Counted from the first letter of the stretch, positions 48,392-59,098 are shown. The stretch is DNA of 64,000 bases from Rhodococcus sp. (in: high G+C Gram-positive bacteria) (GCF_023264675.1 NZ_JAHFVG010000005.1:1-64000); one strand, 5' to 3'. The notes: generated by a model not told the origin, from the letters alone. Numbers and translations are program-made.

Positions 48392-49243
48392 GTGCCGAGC
48401 AACGACCTCCTCCGCCCCCGCGACGGAGATGCCCTTCGAGCCGAGCTGCGCCTGATCGCCGGCTCGTCTGGTGTGCCGGTGGTGTTCGGCGGTGAAGTCG
48501 CCCGCCACGAGCTTCATCTGAGCGCCTTCCACGGCACCCGAACCCGAGGACTGGACGGCCTGATCATCGCCAGCCGCTCCGGGCTCGGCGGCCGCGTCAT
48601 GGAGCAGCTTCAACCCGCCGCCGTCAGTGATTACGGCAATTCGCAGTACATCACTCATGACTACGATCGGCCCGTTCTCGGTGAGGGTCTGCGCTCGATC
48701 CTTGCCGTGCCAGTGGTGGTTGCCGGAATCTCACGCGCCGTCATGTACGCCGCGATCCGTGAACGAGGGCCGATCGGCACCAGGGTCGCCGACGCCATGA
48801 TGCAGGCCTCCAAGCGCCTCTCGCAGGAGATGACGGTTCGCGACGAGGTCGACCGACGGCTGAGGATGCTCGACGCGCGCGAGGGTCACCCCGAATCGAC
48901 TGCGACCGCCGAGGTGCTGCGCGACGTTCACGCGGAACTGCGTGTGCTGAGCCAATCGTGTGTCGACTCGGCGTTGCAATCCAAGCTTCGGTCCCTGTCG
49001 GACCGACTGTCGAGTGCACTGCACCCCGCAGAGGGCCAGGACGCCGGGCCGACACTCTCCACCCGCGAAAAAGATGTGTTGGCACAGATCGCGCTCGGCT
49101 GTACCAATGCCGAAGCCGCCGAGCGCCTCTCGCTCAAGCCCGAAACGGTCAAGTCCTATCTGCGCACGGTGATGAGCAAGACGGGGACCCGCTCCCGGCA
49201 CGAGGCAGTAGTGGCCGTACGGCGTCTGGGGCTACTGCCCTGA
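48392..49243 (+). CDS. RamA-like GAF/LuxR-type regulator
   Basis: 283 residues from GTG 48392 with AAGGGA 8 bases upstream. N-terminal GAF-like domain ([38 protein letters not shown]) and C-terminal LuxR helix-turn-helix ([39 protein letters not shown]). Length and similarity along the whole protein resemble RamA of Corynebacterium glutamicum (282 aa), a regulator of acetate and central carbon metabolism. Divergent from map with a 157-bp gap. Confidence 0.85.
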   Translation: MPSNDLLRPRDGDALRAELRLIAGSSGVPVVFGGEVARHELHLSAFHGTRTRGLDGLIIASRSGLGGRVMEQLQPAAVSDYGNSQYITHDYDRPVLGEGLRSILAVPVVVAGISRAVMYAAIRERGPIGTRVADAMMQASKRLSQEMTVRDEVDRRLRMLDAREGHPESTATAEVLRDVHAELRVLSQSCVDSALQSKLRSLSDRLSSALHPAEGQDAGPTLSTREKDVLAQIALGCTNAEAAERLSLKPETVKSYLRTVMSKTGTRSRHEAVVAVRRLGLLP

Positions 49244-49256
49244 TGGGTACCAGGCT

Positions 49257-51080
49257 CTAGTTGTAGTCGGGGGGAAGTTGCTCGAACATCTCGCGAGTGA
49301 CCGCGACGGCGTTGTCCGACGACCCACCTCGCACGACGAGTGTCGCAAACGCCAGATCACCGCGATAGCCGACGAACCAGGCGTGTGATCCGCCTTCGAC
49401 CTCGGCCTCCCCTGTCTTTCCGTATACCTCGCCCTGGTCCGCGATGCGCTCGGCCGTGCCACTGGTGACGACGGACCGCATCATGCCCCGGAGTCCGTCC
49501 ACCATCGCGGGATCGATCGGCGGATGGTCACCGTCGATGGTCGTCTCGCGCCCGACGATCAGGTTCGGCACCGGAGTGGATCCACGGGCCACCGTGGCGG
49601 CGGCGAGTGCCATTCCGAACGTGGACACCACGACCTTTCCCTGACCGAAGCCGTCCTCGGTCCGCTGCACCAATTCCTCTGCAGGAGGGACAGATCCGGA
49701 GTCCGTGGGCAGTCCGACAACGTCGTAGTCGGGGCCGACACCGAACTGCGACGCCGCGACGGTCAGCGCGTCGGGTGTCATCTCGCTCGCCAGCTTGGCG
49801 AAGGCTGTGTTGCACGAGCGAGTGAATGCCGTGCTCATCGACACGTCGCCGAGCGAGAACTCGTTGTAGTTGGGGATGCTTCGCTCACCGATCTCGATTC
49901 GACCGGGGCACGGAACCGTCGTCTCGGGACCGGCGAGTCCGCTCGAGATCGCAGCACCGGCGGTGATGATCTTGAACGTCGAACCGGGAGGGTAGAGCCC
50001 CGACGACGCGACCGGGCCGTCACGGTCGGCTTCCTTGTTCTGGGCCACGGCGAGTATCGCGCCCGTAGACGGCGCAATGACCACCATCATCGCCTGCTCG
50101 GCACGGGCGTTCACAGCGTTCTGGGCAGCGACCTGGATGTTGCGGTCGAGGCTGATCGACACCGACGGTGCAGGTTCGGGAGGGGTGTCGGTCAGCACAT
50201 CGATATCGACACCGTTGCGGTTGACCGTGACCACGCTCCATCCGGCCTTACCGTCGACCTCGTCGACGACCGTCTTCTTGACCTGCGACACCAGATCGGG
50301 AGCAAAGGTGCGGTCGGTCGAGACGAGATCCGATTCGTCCGATGCCGTGACACCGGGCAAAGCCGCGAGTGATGCAGCCACACTCTGGTAGTCCTCATCG
50401 CGCAGCAAAGCGACAGGGTAGGCGCCGTCGGTCGAGGTGGCCGATTCGACGATCCCCTGTGCCGTGATCGTTGCATCGAACGGCGCCAGAATCGAGGCAA
50501 GCCCGGTAGCGGACGAGACGATGTTGCTCGTCTCACGCGCATCCACCTTGATGCGGTGCACGACGCCGGGAACGAGCACATCCGAACCCGACCGTTCGTT
50601 CACCCGTGCACGCGGCGGCGCAGTGGAGCGAAGGGCCATCGTCTGGGTGTCACCGAGCTCGGGGTGAACGTCCGTCGACGTCCACCGCACTCCCCACTTG
50701 CCATCGGTCCGACCCATCTGGAGCTCACCGTCGTAGGTCCAGACGCGATCTTTCGGCAGGTGCCATTCGTAGGAGTAGCCGACCTTCGCGGTGTCTCCGT
50801 TCACCTGAACCGACGTGGTCGACGCCGTCAGAGATTCGGCCTGCAGGTGCTCCCACGCGTCGTTCAACGCCGTCGCCGCCGAATCGGGCCGGTCGGTGTC
50901 CGCGGACGCGGTATCGATGTCACGCTCGGCGAATGCCGACAGAAATGCCTGAGCGGCGGGCTCGGGGCCGTCGGGGCTCGGGGTGCACGCGGAGACCGAC
51001 CCGGCGAGCAGCACGAGAGCAACGGCGGGTGCCACACAACGGCGAACACGCCGGACATCCGAGATCCTCATCGCGCTCAT
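49257..51080 (-). CDS. Penicillin-binding lipoprotein (transpeptidase)
   Basis: 607 residues. Signal peptide with lipobox LLAGSVSAC, then an NTF2-like/MecA-N domain (about 35-150), a dimerisation segment, and a class B transpeptidase domain with the active-site motifs S367-TFK (PPGSTFKI), S422-CN and K555-TG. It should be anchored outside the membrane and crosslink peptidoglycan; Rv2864c of M. tuberculosis is the counterpart in the same position. The start MSAMRIS at 51080 fits; MRIS at 51071 is an alternative. Confidence 0.93.
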   Translation of the reverse strand: MSAMRISDVRRVRRCVAPAVALVLLAGSVSACTPSPDGPEPAAQAFLSAFAERDIDTASADTDRPDSAATALNDAWEHLQAESLTASTTSVQVNGDTAKVGYSYEWHLPKDRVWTYDGELQMGRTDGKWGVRWTSTDVHPELGDTQTMALRSTAPPRARVNERSGSDVLVPGVVHRIKVDARETSNIVSSATGLASILAPFDATITAQGIVESATSTDGAYPVALLRDEDYQSVAASLAALPGVTASDESDLVSTDRTFAPDLVSQVKKTVVDEVDGKAGWSVVTVNRNGVDIDVLTDTPPEPAPSVSISLDRNIQVAAQNAVNARAEQAMMVVIAPSTGAILAVAQNKEADRDGPVASSGLYPPGSTFKIITAGAAISSGLAGPETTVPCPGRIEIGERSIPNYNEFSLGDVSMSTAFTRSCNTAFAKLASEMTPDALTVAASQFGVGPDYDVVGLPTDSGSVPPAEELVQRTEDGFGQGKVVVSTFGMALAAATVARGSTPVPNLIVGRETTIDGDHPPIDPAMVDGLRGMMRSVVTSGTAERIADQGEVYGKTGEAEVEGGSHAWFVGYRGDLAFATLVVRGGSSDNAVAVTREMFEQLPPDYN

Positions 51081-51143
51081 CGTAGTTCGGCGACGACACG
51101 AGATCGGTCAACGAATCGCAGTCTTCTCTGCTCGAAACTTCCG

Positions 51144-51980
51144 TCAGTCCAACAGAACCGTGGTGAACGTGGCCACCTGGCTCAGGCCGATGCGAGCATA
51201 GGCGCGACGCGCCGGAAGGTTGAAGCTGTTGACGTACAGGCTGGCGATTCTGCCGTTTCGTACGACCGAGTCGACCACCGCCGCGGTTCCGGCGGAGCCG
51301 AGGCCGCGGCCGCGATAGAGCGGATGCACCCACACACCCTGAATCTGGCCGACCGTGGAGGACTGCGAACCGATCTCGGCCTTGTAGACGACCTGGCCGT
51401 CCTCGAACCGAGCCCACGCCCGACCCGCAGCGATGAGACTGGCGATACGCCGTCGATATCCACGACCGCCATCGTTGGCGCGTGGATCGACACCGACCTC
51501 TTCGATGAACATTGCGACAGCCGCCGTCAGGTAGGTGTCGAGCTCGTCGGCGCGTACCAACCGAACGCCGGGGTCAGGCGGGTACACCGAATAGTGCGAT
51601 GTTGCCAGAAGGGGCTGCTCGCTCCGCAGTTCACGGGCGGCGCCCCAGTCGGCTTCGAGCATCTCCCACAGCGGCAGTGTCAGCTCGGCGCGCCCTACCA
51701 ACGACGAACACATCCTCGGACCTCGGCACGCACGGTCCGCGAACGACCGCAGATCGTCGATCGAGCCGAGCAGCGGGACCAGATTGGCGCCGTAGAAACA
51801 CAGGGACTCGTCCGGGCCCCCACGACTCCACATTTCCCCGTGAAACGTGCGCGGATCGAGTCCCGATTCCTGCACGCGTGCGGCGATCATGCACGAGGCG
51901 ATCGGATCCGCATCGAGCACCCGAAGAACGTTGGCGGTGTCCTTGCTGCTCAGCGGTTTCGCACCGAGAAGCTTCAGCAT
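51144..51980 (-). CDS. GNAT acetyltransferase with DUF4081 domain
   Basis: 278 residues: an N-terminal DUF4081 part (about 1-130) and a C-terminal GNAT fold (about 140-278) with GVWVHPLYRGRGLGSAGTAA as the acetyl-CoA loop. It corresponds to Rv2867c next to gcpE (ispG). Such proteins acetylate unknown amine substrates. Same strand as the ispG operon but separated from it by a hairpin (52054-52088), so it is probably transcribed on its own. Confidence 0.9.
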   Translation of the reverse strand: MLKLLGAKPLSSKDTANVLRVLDADPIASCMIAARVQESGLDPRTFHGEMWSRGGPDESLCFYGANLVPLLGSIDDLRSFADRACRGPRMCSSLVGRAELTLPLWEMLEADWGAARELRSEQPLLATSHYSVYPPDPGVRLVRADELDTYLTAAVAMFIEEVGVDPRANDGGRGYRRRIASLIAAGRAWARFEDGQVVYKAEIGSQSSTVGQIQGVWVHPLYRGRGLGSAGTAAVVDSVVRNGRIASLYVNSFNLPARRAYARIGLSQVATFTTVLLD

Positions 51981-52053
51981 CCAGGATCACCTCCGTCCAA
52001 CGCAGCCATGGCCGTCCACGACGGCCGTCATGGTGACAGATTGCCAGATTCAC

Positions 52054-52088
52054 GACTCGATGTGGGCCGTTCGCTCCCACATCGAGTC
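52054..52088. terminator. Hairpin downstream of ispG
   Basis: GACTCGATGTGGG (52054-52066) and CCCACATCGAGTC (52076-52088) are perfect 13-bp arms with a 9-base loop, 34 bp beyond the ispG stop on the minus strand. Without a long T-tract it is a probable actinobacterial-type terminator. Confidence 0.65.
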
Positions 52089-52121
52089 CGCGTCGTCGGC
52101 AGGAACACCGCCGGTCACCGT

Positions 52122-53285
52122 TCAGGAAACCGTGACCACCGGCGAACCCGCGTCCGCTCCCTCATCATCCTCGAACTCCTCGGCAATGCGCATTGCTTCC
52201 TCGATCAAGGTCTCGACGATCTGAGCCTCGGGCACAGTCTTGATGACCTTGCCCTTGACGAAAATCTGTCCCTTGCCGTTACCCGACGCCACGCCGAGGT
52301 CCGCGTCACGCGCTTCACCGGGTCCGTTGACGACGCAGCCCATGACGGCAACGCGCAGCGGGATGTCCATCCCCTCCAACCCGGCCGTCACTTGGTCGGC
52401 AAGGGTGTAGACGTCGACCTGCGCGCGTCCACACGACGGGCACGAGACGATCTCGAGTTTCCGGGGGCGCAGATTGAGCGACTGCAAGATCTGGTTGCCG
52501 ACCTTGATCTCTTCGGCGGGCGGAGCCGACAGCGATACTCGGATGGTGTCGCCGATGCCACGGGCGAGCAACGAACCGAACGCGACGGCTGATTTGATGG
52601 TGCCCTGGAATGCGGGGCCCGCCTCGGTGACACCGAGATGCAGCGGGTAGTCGCACTGCGCGGCGAGCTGCTCGTACGCCGCAACCATGATCACCGGATC
52701 GTTGTGCTTGACGGAGATCTTGATGTCTCCGAATCCGTGCTCCTCGAACAGACCGGCTTCCCACAGTGCGGATTCGACGAGGGCCTCGGGTGTGGCTTTC
52801 CCGTACTTGTCCATCATTCGTTTGTCCAGCGAACCAGCGTTGACACCGATACGAATCGGGATGTTGGCCGCAGCGGCCGCCTTGGCGACCTCTTTCACAC
52901 GGCCGTCGAATTCCTTGATGTTGCCTGGGTTGACGCGCACTGCGGCGCACCCGGCGTCGATGGCCGCGAAGATGTACTTGGGCTGAAAATGGATGTCGGC
53001 GATGACCGGAATCTGGCTTTTCTTGGCGATGATGGCCAGCGCGTCGGCGTCGTCCTGTGTGGGGCATGCCACACGCACGATGTCGCATCCGGATGCGGTG
53101 AGCTCCGCGATCTGCTGCAGCGTGGCGTTGATGTCGTGAGTTTTCGTGGTGCACATCGATTGCACCGAAATGGGGTGATCGCTTCCCACTCCGACCGATC
53201 CGACCTGCAGTTGACGAGTCTTACGGCGAGGTGCGAGTACGGGAACCGGCGGTGCCGGCATTCCCAATCCGACTGACACAGTCAC
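52122..53285 (-). CDS. ispG: 4-hydroxy-3-methylbut-2-enyl diphosphate synthase (GcpE)
   Basis: 387-residue MEP-pathway enzyme converting MEcPP to HMBPP with a [4Fe-4S] cluster. GTG at 53285 gives the expected length; the frame is open upstream but without similarity. Motifs: [16 protein letters not shown], the barrel VRVNPGNI, and the cluster cysteines in SCPSCGR and [15 protein letters not shown]. An acidic tail ends the protein. Third gene of dxr-rip1-ispG. Confidence 0.97.
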   Translation of the reverse strand: MTVSVGLGMPAPPVPVLAPRRKTRQLQVGSVGVGSDHPISVQSMCTTKTHDINATLQQIAELTASGCDIVRVACPTQDDADALAIIAKKSQIPVIADIHFQPKYIFAAIDAGCAAVRVNPGNIKEFDGRVKEVAKAAAAANIPIRIGVNAGSLDKRMMDKYGKATPEALVESALWEAGLFEEHGFGDIKISVKHNDPVIMVAAYEQLAAQCDYPLHLGVTEAGPAFQGTIKSAVAFGSLLARGIGDTIRVSLSAPPAEEIKVGNQILQSLNLRPRKLEIVSCPSCGRAQVDVYTLADQVTAGLEGMDIPLRVAVMGCVVNGPGEARDADLGVASGNGKGQIFVKGKVIKTVPEAQIVETLIEEAMRIAEEFEDDEGADAGSPVVTVS

Positions 53286-53357
53286 TTCGTTGCCTTCTTC
53301 CCTAGCTCTATCGAAGAGTCTAGTAGGTGATTGCGCGGGCTCCACTCGAGTCGCCGA

Positions 53358-54572
53358 CTAGAACAGTTGGATCGGGTTCACGATGTCCGCTGTGAGAGTG
53401 AGCAACATGTACGCACCGCCGAGGACGATCACCACATAGGTGACCGGCATCAGCTTCATGTAGTCGACGGGACCTCCGTTGGGCAAGCCGCGCCGGTTCC
53501 GGAAGAAGTTCCGGATCCGTTCGTACAGCGTCACCGCCATATGGCCGCCGTCGAGGGGCAACAGCGGCAACAGATTGAAGATTCCGAGGAAGAAGTTCAA
53601 GCTCGCCAGGAGCAGCACGAACACCTGCCACAGCGATCGCTCGACCAACTGGCCGCCGATCACGCTCGCGCCGACCACACTGATCGGAGTGTTGACGTCG
53701 CGTTCTCCGCCGGTGACCGAGGTCCACAGATCCGCGACCTTGCTGGGCATTTCGACGAGTCGGTGAGCAGTTTCGACGAACATGTCGCCGGTGAACGCCA
53801 CCGACGCGGGAATCGCGGCGAGAGGGTTGTACTTGGTGGGATAGAACTGCGCGAGTTGAACTCCGACCGCGCCGACCGTCCTGGACTCGCGGCCCGATTC
53901 GGTGCCATCGGACACCCAGCGCTGCACCTGCTGGACGTCCACGGGGAACGTGAGTTCGCTGCCGTTGCGTTCGACGACGAAATCCACTGTCCCCGAAAGC
54001 GGCTGAGTGGTCTTCACCACATCGGAGAAGTCGGCCGTCGGCGTCCCGTCCACCGAGACGATGACGTCGCCTTCACGGATTCCCGCCTCGAAGGCAGGAC
54101 TGGGTCCACTGCACCCCGGATACGTCAGATCCTCGTTCTGGGTGGCCGTGACACACGGCATCTGCCCGACGAGTGCGTCGGTGGGCGGGTTGAGGTTCGG
54201 AAGGCCCCACCCGACGGCGAGGACGAAGATGAGAACGAACCCGAGGACGAAGTTCATGCCGATGCCGCCGAGCATCACGACGATGCGCTTCCACGTCTTC
54301 TGTCGGTACATCGCCCGCTCGATCTCGTCGGGCTCCAACTCGTCGATGGCGGTCATGCCTGCGATGTCGCAGAATCCGCCTGCCGGGATCGCCTTGAGGC
54401 CGTACTCGGTTTCACCGCGCCGGAACGAGAACACTTTCGGGCCGAAACCGATGAAGAATCGACGCACCTTCATCCCGGTAGCGCGGGCCGCCCACATGTG
54501 GCCCGCTTCGTGGAGGGCTATCGAGGCCGTGATGCCCAACGCGAACAGAATGACACCGAGTACGAACACCAT
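53358..54572 (-). CDS. rip1: Site-2 intramembrane metalloprotease Rip1
   Basis: 404-residue membrane protease. Zinc motif H21-E-A-G-H25 in TM1, PDZ domain in the middle (GIREGDVIVSVDGTPTADFS), and the second active-site motif LLPLDGGHMA in a C-terminal TM helix; four TM segments. Rip1 in mycobacteria cleaves anti-sigma factors and controls envelope lipids. It begins 7 bp after dxr and is followed by ispG (72 bp), the same order as Rv2870c-Rv2869c-Rv2868c. Confidence 0.95.
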   Translation of the reverse strand: MVFVLGVILFALGITASIALHEAGHMWAARATGMKVRRFFIGFGPKVFSFRRGETEYGLKAIPAGGFCDIAGMTAIDELEPDEIERAMYRQKTWKRIVVMLGGIGMNFVLGFVLIFVLAVGWGLPNLNPPTDALVGQMPCVTATQNEDLTYPGCSGPSPAFEAGIREGDVIVSVDGTPTADFSDVVKTTQPLSGTVDFVVERNGSELTFPVDVQQVQRWVSDGTESGRESRTVGAVGVQLAQFYPTKYNPLAAIPASVAFTGDMFVETAHRLVEMPSKVADLWTSVTGGERDVNTPISVVGASVIGGQLVERSLWQVFVLLLASLNFFLGIFNLLPLLPLDGGHMAVTLYERIRNFFRNRRGLPNGGPVDYMKLMPVTYVVIVLGGAYMLLTLTADIVNPIQLF

Positions 54573-54579
54573 TTTTGGA

Positions 54580-55767
54580 CTAGTCCTTCCGATTCAACAG
54601 AGTGTGGGCGTGCCGACGGGCCCAGGAATCGGCTGCAAGTACTTCGTCGACGCCGGTCGGGGTCGCGGCCCATCGATCGCTGCCGGACTCGACCACGCGC
54701 TTGACGGTGTCGACGATCTGCGGGAATTCGATACGGCCGGCGAGAAACGCTTCGGCGGCAACTTCGTTGGACGCGTTGTAGACGGCCGTGGTGCACCCAC
54801 CGAGAATGCCTGCTTCGCGCGCGAGTTGGACTGCGGGAAAGACTCGATCGTCGAGAGGTTCGAAGTCCCACGTGAAGCCGGCCGTGAAGTCGAGTGAACG
54901 CGCGGCGCCGCGAACTCGGTTCGGCCAGCCGAGCGCCAGCGCGATCGGCAGTTTCATGTCGGGAGGACTCGCCTGCGCGATGGTCGAACCGTCGAAGAAC
55001 GTCACCATCGAGTGGACGATCGATTGACGATGAACCGTCACGTCGATCCGCTCGTACGGCACGCCGAAGAGCAGGTGAGTCTCGATCAGTTCGAGACCCT
55101 TGTTCACCAGTGTCGCCGAGTTGAGTGTGTTCATCGGGCCCATGGACCAGGTGGGATGAGCAGCAGCCTGCTGCGGTGTCACCGATGTCAGCTCAGTCTG
55201 CGACCACCCGCGAAACGGCCCGCCCGACGCTGTCAGAATCAGGCGCTCGACCTCCGCGGCCCGTCCGCCGCGCAGGCATTGCGCCAGTGCCGAATGCTCG
55301 GAATCGACCGGCACGATCTGACCGGGAGACGCCGCGGCAAGCACCAGCTCACCACCCGCTACCAGAGATTCCTTGTTCGCCAGGGCCAATGTGGCCCCGG
55401 TCTTCAGCGCAGCGAGGGTCGGCTCGAGTCCGCGCGAGCCCACCAGTGCATTGAGCACGATGTCCGCAGGCGTCGATTCGATGAGGTCGACGACGGCGCG
55501 GTCCCCGGTCAGAACGGAATCGAGCCCCAGTTCGCCGCCTGCGCTCGGATCGGCCACCGCCACGGCCGACACACCCGTGTCACGTATCTGCCGGCCGAGC
55601 AGATCGATGTTGCCGCCCCCGGCAGCGAGTCCCACCACTTCGAAAAGGTCAGGATTGGCTGCGATGACCTCCAGTGCCTGCGTTCCGATCGAGCCGGTAC
55701 TCCCCAGGAGCAGGACACGCGCTGGAGCGTTCGACGGTGTATCGACGGGTGTTCGCGGCTCTGGCAC
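54580..55767 (-). CDS. dxr: 1-deoxy-D-xylulose 5-phosphate reductoisomerase
   Basis: 395 residues; second enzyme of the MEP isoprenoid pathway, NADPH- and Mn/Mg-dependent, the fosmidomycin target. NADPH motif [16 protein letters not shown] at about 19-34, substrate/metal region [14 protein letters not shown] and TASGGPFRG, and the C-terminal helical domain. First gene of dxr-rip1-ispG; divergent from the DUF1990 gene with a 70-bp gap. Confidence 0.97.
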   Translation of the reverse strand: MPEPRTPVDTPSNAPARVLLLGSTGSIGTQALEVIAANPDLFEVVGLAAGGGNIDLLGRQIRDTGVSAVAVADPSAGGELGLDSVLTGDRAVVDLIESTPADIVLNALVGSRGLEPTLAALKTGATLALANKESLVAGGELVLAAASPGQIVPVDSEHSALAQCLRGGRAAEVERLILTASGGPFRGWSQTELTSVTPQQAAAHPTWSMGPMNTLNSATLVNKGLELIETHLLFGVPYERIDVTVHRQSIVHSMVTFFDGSTIAQASPPDMKLPIALALGWPNRVRGAARSLDFTAGFTWDFEPLDDRVFPAVQLAREAGILGGCTTAVYNASNEVAAEAFLAGRIEFPQIVDTVKRVVESGSDRWAATPTGVDEVLAADSWARRHAHTLLNRKD

Positions 55768-55837
55768 TCGTCCATTGTTCCTGATCGAATCTGAGAGTCA
55801 CCTATGCGGCCGAAATCTCGTGGCAGGCTCGGGTGTC

Positions 55838-56329
55838 ATGGACCTCTCCTACACCGAGATCGGTGCCACCCGCGGCAGGCTTCCCGACGGCTATCACCAC
55901 ATCGATCGGCGGGTCGCGATCGGTAGCGGTCGCACCGCCTACGCAGCGGCGGCACGCGAACTGCTCGGGTGGAACATGCATCGCAATTCAGGACTCGCGG
56001 TGGCGGCGGACAGCGCGACGGCAGAACTCGGATCGACGGTCGTGATGACACTCGGATTCGTCCGCATACCGTGCCGGGTCGTGTACGTCGTCGACGAGGA
56101 CACCCGTGCAGGCTTCGCCTACGGCACCCTCGTCGGCCATCCGGAGCAGGGAGAGGAATGCTTCGTCGTCGAGTACGACGAAGCCGACGCCACCGTGTAC
56201 GCCCACATCACCGCGTTCTCGAAGCCGGGCCGGTGGTTCACCAGGCTGGGCGGCCCCGCGGGTCGGGCGGTGCAGAAAGTTGTCACCGACAGATACTTCG
56301 CCGCATTACGAACGGCGACGCATCGTTAG
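55838..56329 (+). CDS. DUF1990 family protein
   Basis: 163 residues of the DUF1990 family: LSYTEIGATRGRLPDGYHH at the N-terminus, AARELLGWNMHRNSGL, RVVYVVDEDTRAGFAYGTLV and GHPEQGEECFVVEYDE are the family's conserved blocks. The fold is related to START/SRPBCC-type proteins; no biochemical role is known. The stop overlaps the convergent puuE stop by 4 bp. Confidence 0.88.
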   Translation: MDLSYTEIGATRGRLPDGYHHIDRRVAIGSGRTAYAAAARELLGWNMHRNSGLAVAADSATAELGSTVVMTLGFVRIPCRVVYVVDEDTRAGFAYGTLVGHPEQGEECFVVEYDEADATVYAHITAFSKPGRWFTRLGGPAGRAVQKVVTDRYFAALRTATHR

Positions 56330-57276
56330 CCTCGCGTCGGTGGATGTGTCTCGATCCAGTGCCGAGCGATATCCACTCGCCGTGTGATCCAGACCTTGTC
56401 ATGCGACTGAACGTGGTCGAGGAATCGCTCCAGTGCCGCAATACGAGCGGGGCGTCCGACCAATCGACAGTGAAGTCCGACCGAGAGCATCTTCGGGGCG
56501 CCTGCCTCACCCTCGGCGTAGAGGACGTCGAAGGCGTCGCGCAGGTGCGCGAAGAACTCCTCGCCCGTCGAAAATCCACCCGGCGACGAGAACCTCATGT
56601 CATTGGTGTCGAGGGTGTACGGAATCACCAGGTGATCCACCGATTCCGAGCCTCTCGCCACGCGGTCCCAATACGGGAGGTCGTCGGCGTACGAGTCCGA
56701 GTCGTACAGGAACCCGCCGTGCTCGACCACGAGAGATCGAGTGTTCGGCGAGTCACGGCCGGTGTACCAGCCGAGTGGCGTGTTGCCGGTGAGCTCGGTC
56801 AAGATGTCGACGGCCTCGGCCATGTGCTCGCGCTCGACGTGCTCGTCGATCAATTGGTAGCTCAGCCAACGAAGACCATGGCACGCAATTTCGTGGCCCT
56901 GTTCGACGAACGCGGCCACCGCCTCCGGGTTTCGCTGCATTGCGCGCGCGACGGCGAACACCGTCAGCGGCAGTCCACGGCGCTCGAACGCACGAAGAAC
57001 TCTCCACACACCGGCGCGCGACCCGTACTCGTACAGAGATTCCATGCTCATGTGACGATTGGGGAAGGCCTGCGCCCCGATCATCTCCGAGAGGAACGTC
57101 TCCGACTTGGTGTCACCGTCGAGAACGTTGTTCTCGGAACCTTCCTCGTAGTTCAGCACGAACTGCAGGGCGATACGTGCGCCTCCCGGCCACTGCGGAT
57201 CCGGCGGAGTGGATCCGTACCCGACCATGTCGCGTGGATAAGGGACGAGAGGGTGCGAAAGACGTTCCGTGGTCAC
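56326..57276 (-). CDS. puuE: Allantoinase PuuE / polysaccharide deacetylase family
   Basis: 316 residues with an NodB-like deacetylase fold of the PuuE subgroup: YPRDMVGYGSTPPDPQWPGG and LQFVLNYEEGSENNVLDGD at the N-terminus are characteristic, with EIACHGLRWLSYQ in the middle. PuuE hydrolyses allantoin to allantoate in purine breakdown. No urate, allantoin or ureidoglycolate genes are near, so the call rests on the protein alone. GTG/ATG region at 57276; divergent from the DUF2631 gene (155 bp). Confidence 0.85.
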   Translation of the reverse strand: MTTERLSHPLVPYPRDMVGYGSTPPDPQWPGGARIALQFVLNYEEGSENNVLDGDTKSETFLSEMIGAQAFPNRHMSMESLYEYGSRAGVWRVLRAFERRGLPLTVFAVARAMQRNPEAVAAFVEQGHEIACHGLRWLSYQLIDEHVEREHMAEAVDILTELTGNTPLGWYTGRDSPNTRSLVVEHGGFLYDSDSYADDLPYWDRVARGSESVDHLVIPYTLDTNDMRFSSPGGFSTGEEFFAHLRDAFDVLYAEGEAGAPKMLSVGLHCRLVGRPARIAALERFLDHVQSHDKVWITRRVDIARHWIETHPPTRG

Positions 57277-57431
57277 GAGCCGAGTCTCCCAGCATTTGCC
57301 GCGCAGCGCCCGGTTCGCTTGGGAACGCGCGGCGTACCCTGCTGGCTACGACGGACGGTCGTATGCCAATATTGAGCACACGCAACCCGCGCCAACCGAC
57401 GGCGCGGCGTCTGACCCGAGAGGATCGACCG

Positions 57432-57701
57432 GTGGCACAAGCCGAGCTGAACCCCGCTTCGTACGACCCGGTCGAGTACACCCACGAGGACATCGCCGAA
57501 GTGCCGTCGGCCAATTGGGGCTGGAGTGGCGAATCGAACAAGGCAGCACGTATCGCTGCCATCGTCATCGCAGCGTTCTTGCTCTTCATGATTCACGGCA
57601 ACCACACCGGCCTCGTCGAGGACCTCTGGCTCATCGGGTTTGCCGTCGCCCTCGTCGCCATCGTGGTCCGCGACGTCATCGTCAGGCGCAGGCCTCGCTA
57701 G
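57432..57701 (+). CDS. DUF2631 small membrane protein
   Basis: 89 residues from GTG 57432 with GAGAGGA upstream (the frame continues upstream but lacks coding character). VEYTHEDIAEVPSANWGWSG is the conserved DUF2631 segment, followed by two TM helices (AARIAAIVIAAFLLFMIHGN, LIGFAVALVAIVVRDVIV) and a basic tail. Counterpart of Rv2876; function unknown. A strong hairpin follows the stop. Confidence 0.85.
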   Translation: MAQAELNPASYDPVEYTHEDIAEVPSANWGWSGESNKAARIAAIVIAAFLLFMIHGNHTGLVEDLWLIGFAVALVAIVVRDVIVRRRPR

Positions 57702-57712
57702 ACCGCTCGATC

Positions 57713-57757
57713 CACGAGAAAGCCCGGTGCGAATTTCTCGCACCGGGCTTTCTCGTG
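57713..57757. terminator. Bidirectional terminator hairpin between DUF2631 and rlmN
   Basis: 20-bp perfect arms (57713-57732 and 57738-57757, inner part AAAGCCCGGTGCGA / TCGCACCGGGCTTT) with a 5-base loop. A-rich and T-rich edges on both sides fit a bidirectional rho-independent terminator for two convergent genes. Confidence 0.9.
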
Positions 57758-57771
57758 TGTCGGGGAATTGC

Positions 57772-58950
57772 TCAGTTCTCGGCGGCCAGCTGTCCACACG
57801 CCGCGGCGATTTCCTGCCCGCGCGTGTCTCGTACCGTGCACGAGACACCTTGAGCGATGACTCGTCTCACGAACTCGCGTTCGACGTCCTTCGGACTGGC
57901 GTCCCATTCGCTCCCCGGCGTCGGGTTCAGCGGGATCAGGTTGACGTGCACCCGCGATCCGAGAGCTTTGTGCAGTTTCTTGCCGAGCAGATCTGCCCGC
58001 CACGGTTGATCGTTGACGTTCTTGATCATCGCGTACTCGATCGACACACGGCGACCGGTCTGGTCCGCGTAGTAACGCGCCGCCGAGAGCACCTCGGCAA
58101 TGGACCAACGATTGTTGACGGGCACCAGCGTGTCCCGGAGTTCGTCGTCGGGAGTGTGAAGCGAGACCGCGAGGGTCACCGACAGACCCTCGTCCGCGAG
58201 CTTGCGAATGGCGGGTGCGAGCCCCACCGTCGATACCGTCACCGAACGCTGAGACAGACCGAGGCCGTCCGGGGCGGGCGAGACGATCTTGCGGACGGCA
58301 GCAACGACGCGCTTGTAGTTGGCCAAGGGCTCCCCCATGCCCATGAACACCACATTGGACAGGCGACCCTCGCCGCCGGAAACCGCGCCGTCACGTAGAT
58401 CGGCGGCAGCGGAGCGAACCTGGTCGACGATTTCGGCTGTCGTCAGATTCCGATCGAGTCCGCCCTGACCTGTCGCACAGAACGGGCACGCCATTCCGCA
58501 CCCGGCTTGGCTCGAAATGCAGAGCGTCGCGCGGTCCGGGTACCGCATCAGCACGCTCTCGAGCAACGTGCCGTCGTTCGCCTTCCACAACGTCTTGCGT
58601 GTATCACCGTCGTCACAGGCGAGATGCTTGATCGCCGTCAACAACGGAGGGAAGAGGTCAGCTCCCACCTTCTCCCGAACGGCCGCGGGAAGATCCGTCA
58701 TCTTCGTCGTATCGGCTTCGAGCCTGCCGTAATAGTGACGCGCGAGCTGATCGGCTCGAAATGCCGGAAGACCGAGTTCCTTGACCGCCGCACGCAATCC
58801 TTCGCGGTCGAGGTCGGCAAGGTGACGCCTCGGCATGCCGCGGCGCTTGTCCTCGAACACCAGCGGAAGGGCCAGTCGACCGTTCGGCGACGGGTTCTCG
58901 GCTGCGGTGTCGCCTGCTGGTGCATCGGATGCGGTAACGGAGTCACTCAT
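57772..58950 (-). CDS. rlmN: Dual-specificity RNA methyltransferase RlmN
   Basis: 392-residue radical SAM enzyme that makes m2A at position 2503 of 23S rRNA and at A37 of some tRNAs. The Cys cluster is [12 protein letters not shown], preceded by LCISSQA; other blocks are [13 protein letters not shown] and [18 protein letters not shown]. The resolving Cys lies near the end ([20 protein letters not shown]). N-terminal 30 residues are variable. ATG at 58950. Confidence 0.97.
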   Translation of the reverse strand: MSDSVTASDAPAGDTAAENPSPNGRLALPLVFEDKRRGMPRRHLADLDREGLRAAVKELGLPAFRADQLARHYYGRLEADTTKMTDLPAAVREKVGADLFPPLLTAIKHLACDDGDTRKTLWKANDGTLLESVLMRYPDRATLCISSQAGCGMACPFCATGQGGLDRNLTTAEIVDQVRSAAADLRDGAVSGGEGRLSNVVFMGMGEPLANYKRVVAAVRKIVSPAPDGLGLSQRSVTVSTVGLAPAIRKLADEGLSVTLAVSLHTPDDELRDTLVPVNNRWSIAEVLSAARYYADQTGRRVSIEYAMIKNVNDQPWRADLLGKKLHKALGSRVHVNLIPLNPTPGSEWDASPKDVEREFVRRVIAQGVSCTVRDTRGQEIAAACGQLAAEN

Positions 58951-59098
58951 AATGCCTTCCAGTGTCCCACTACTACGCGATCTGTCCTACTCGGCGGATC
59001 GACGCTCGTCGGGACAGTTTCCGGTCCGATGCGCGGGGGTAACCGAATCGACAGCAGATGCGCGTGCATTCGACGCTCGCGTACGAAAGGATCAGACG

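Noticed and set aside
52000-52035. Second hairpin (GGCCGTC-cac-GACGGCC) before the DUF4081 GNAT gene
   Set aside because: Short arms with imperfect extension; it may be part of a leader, but evidence is too weak for a separate feature.
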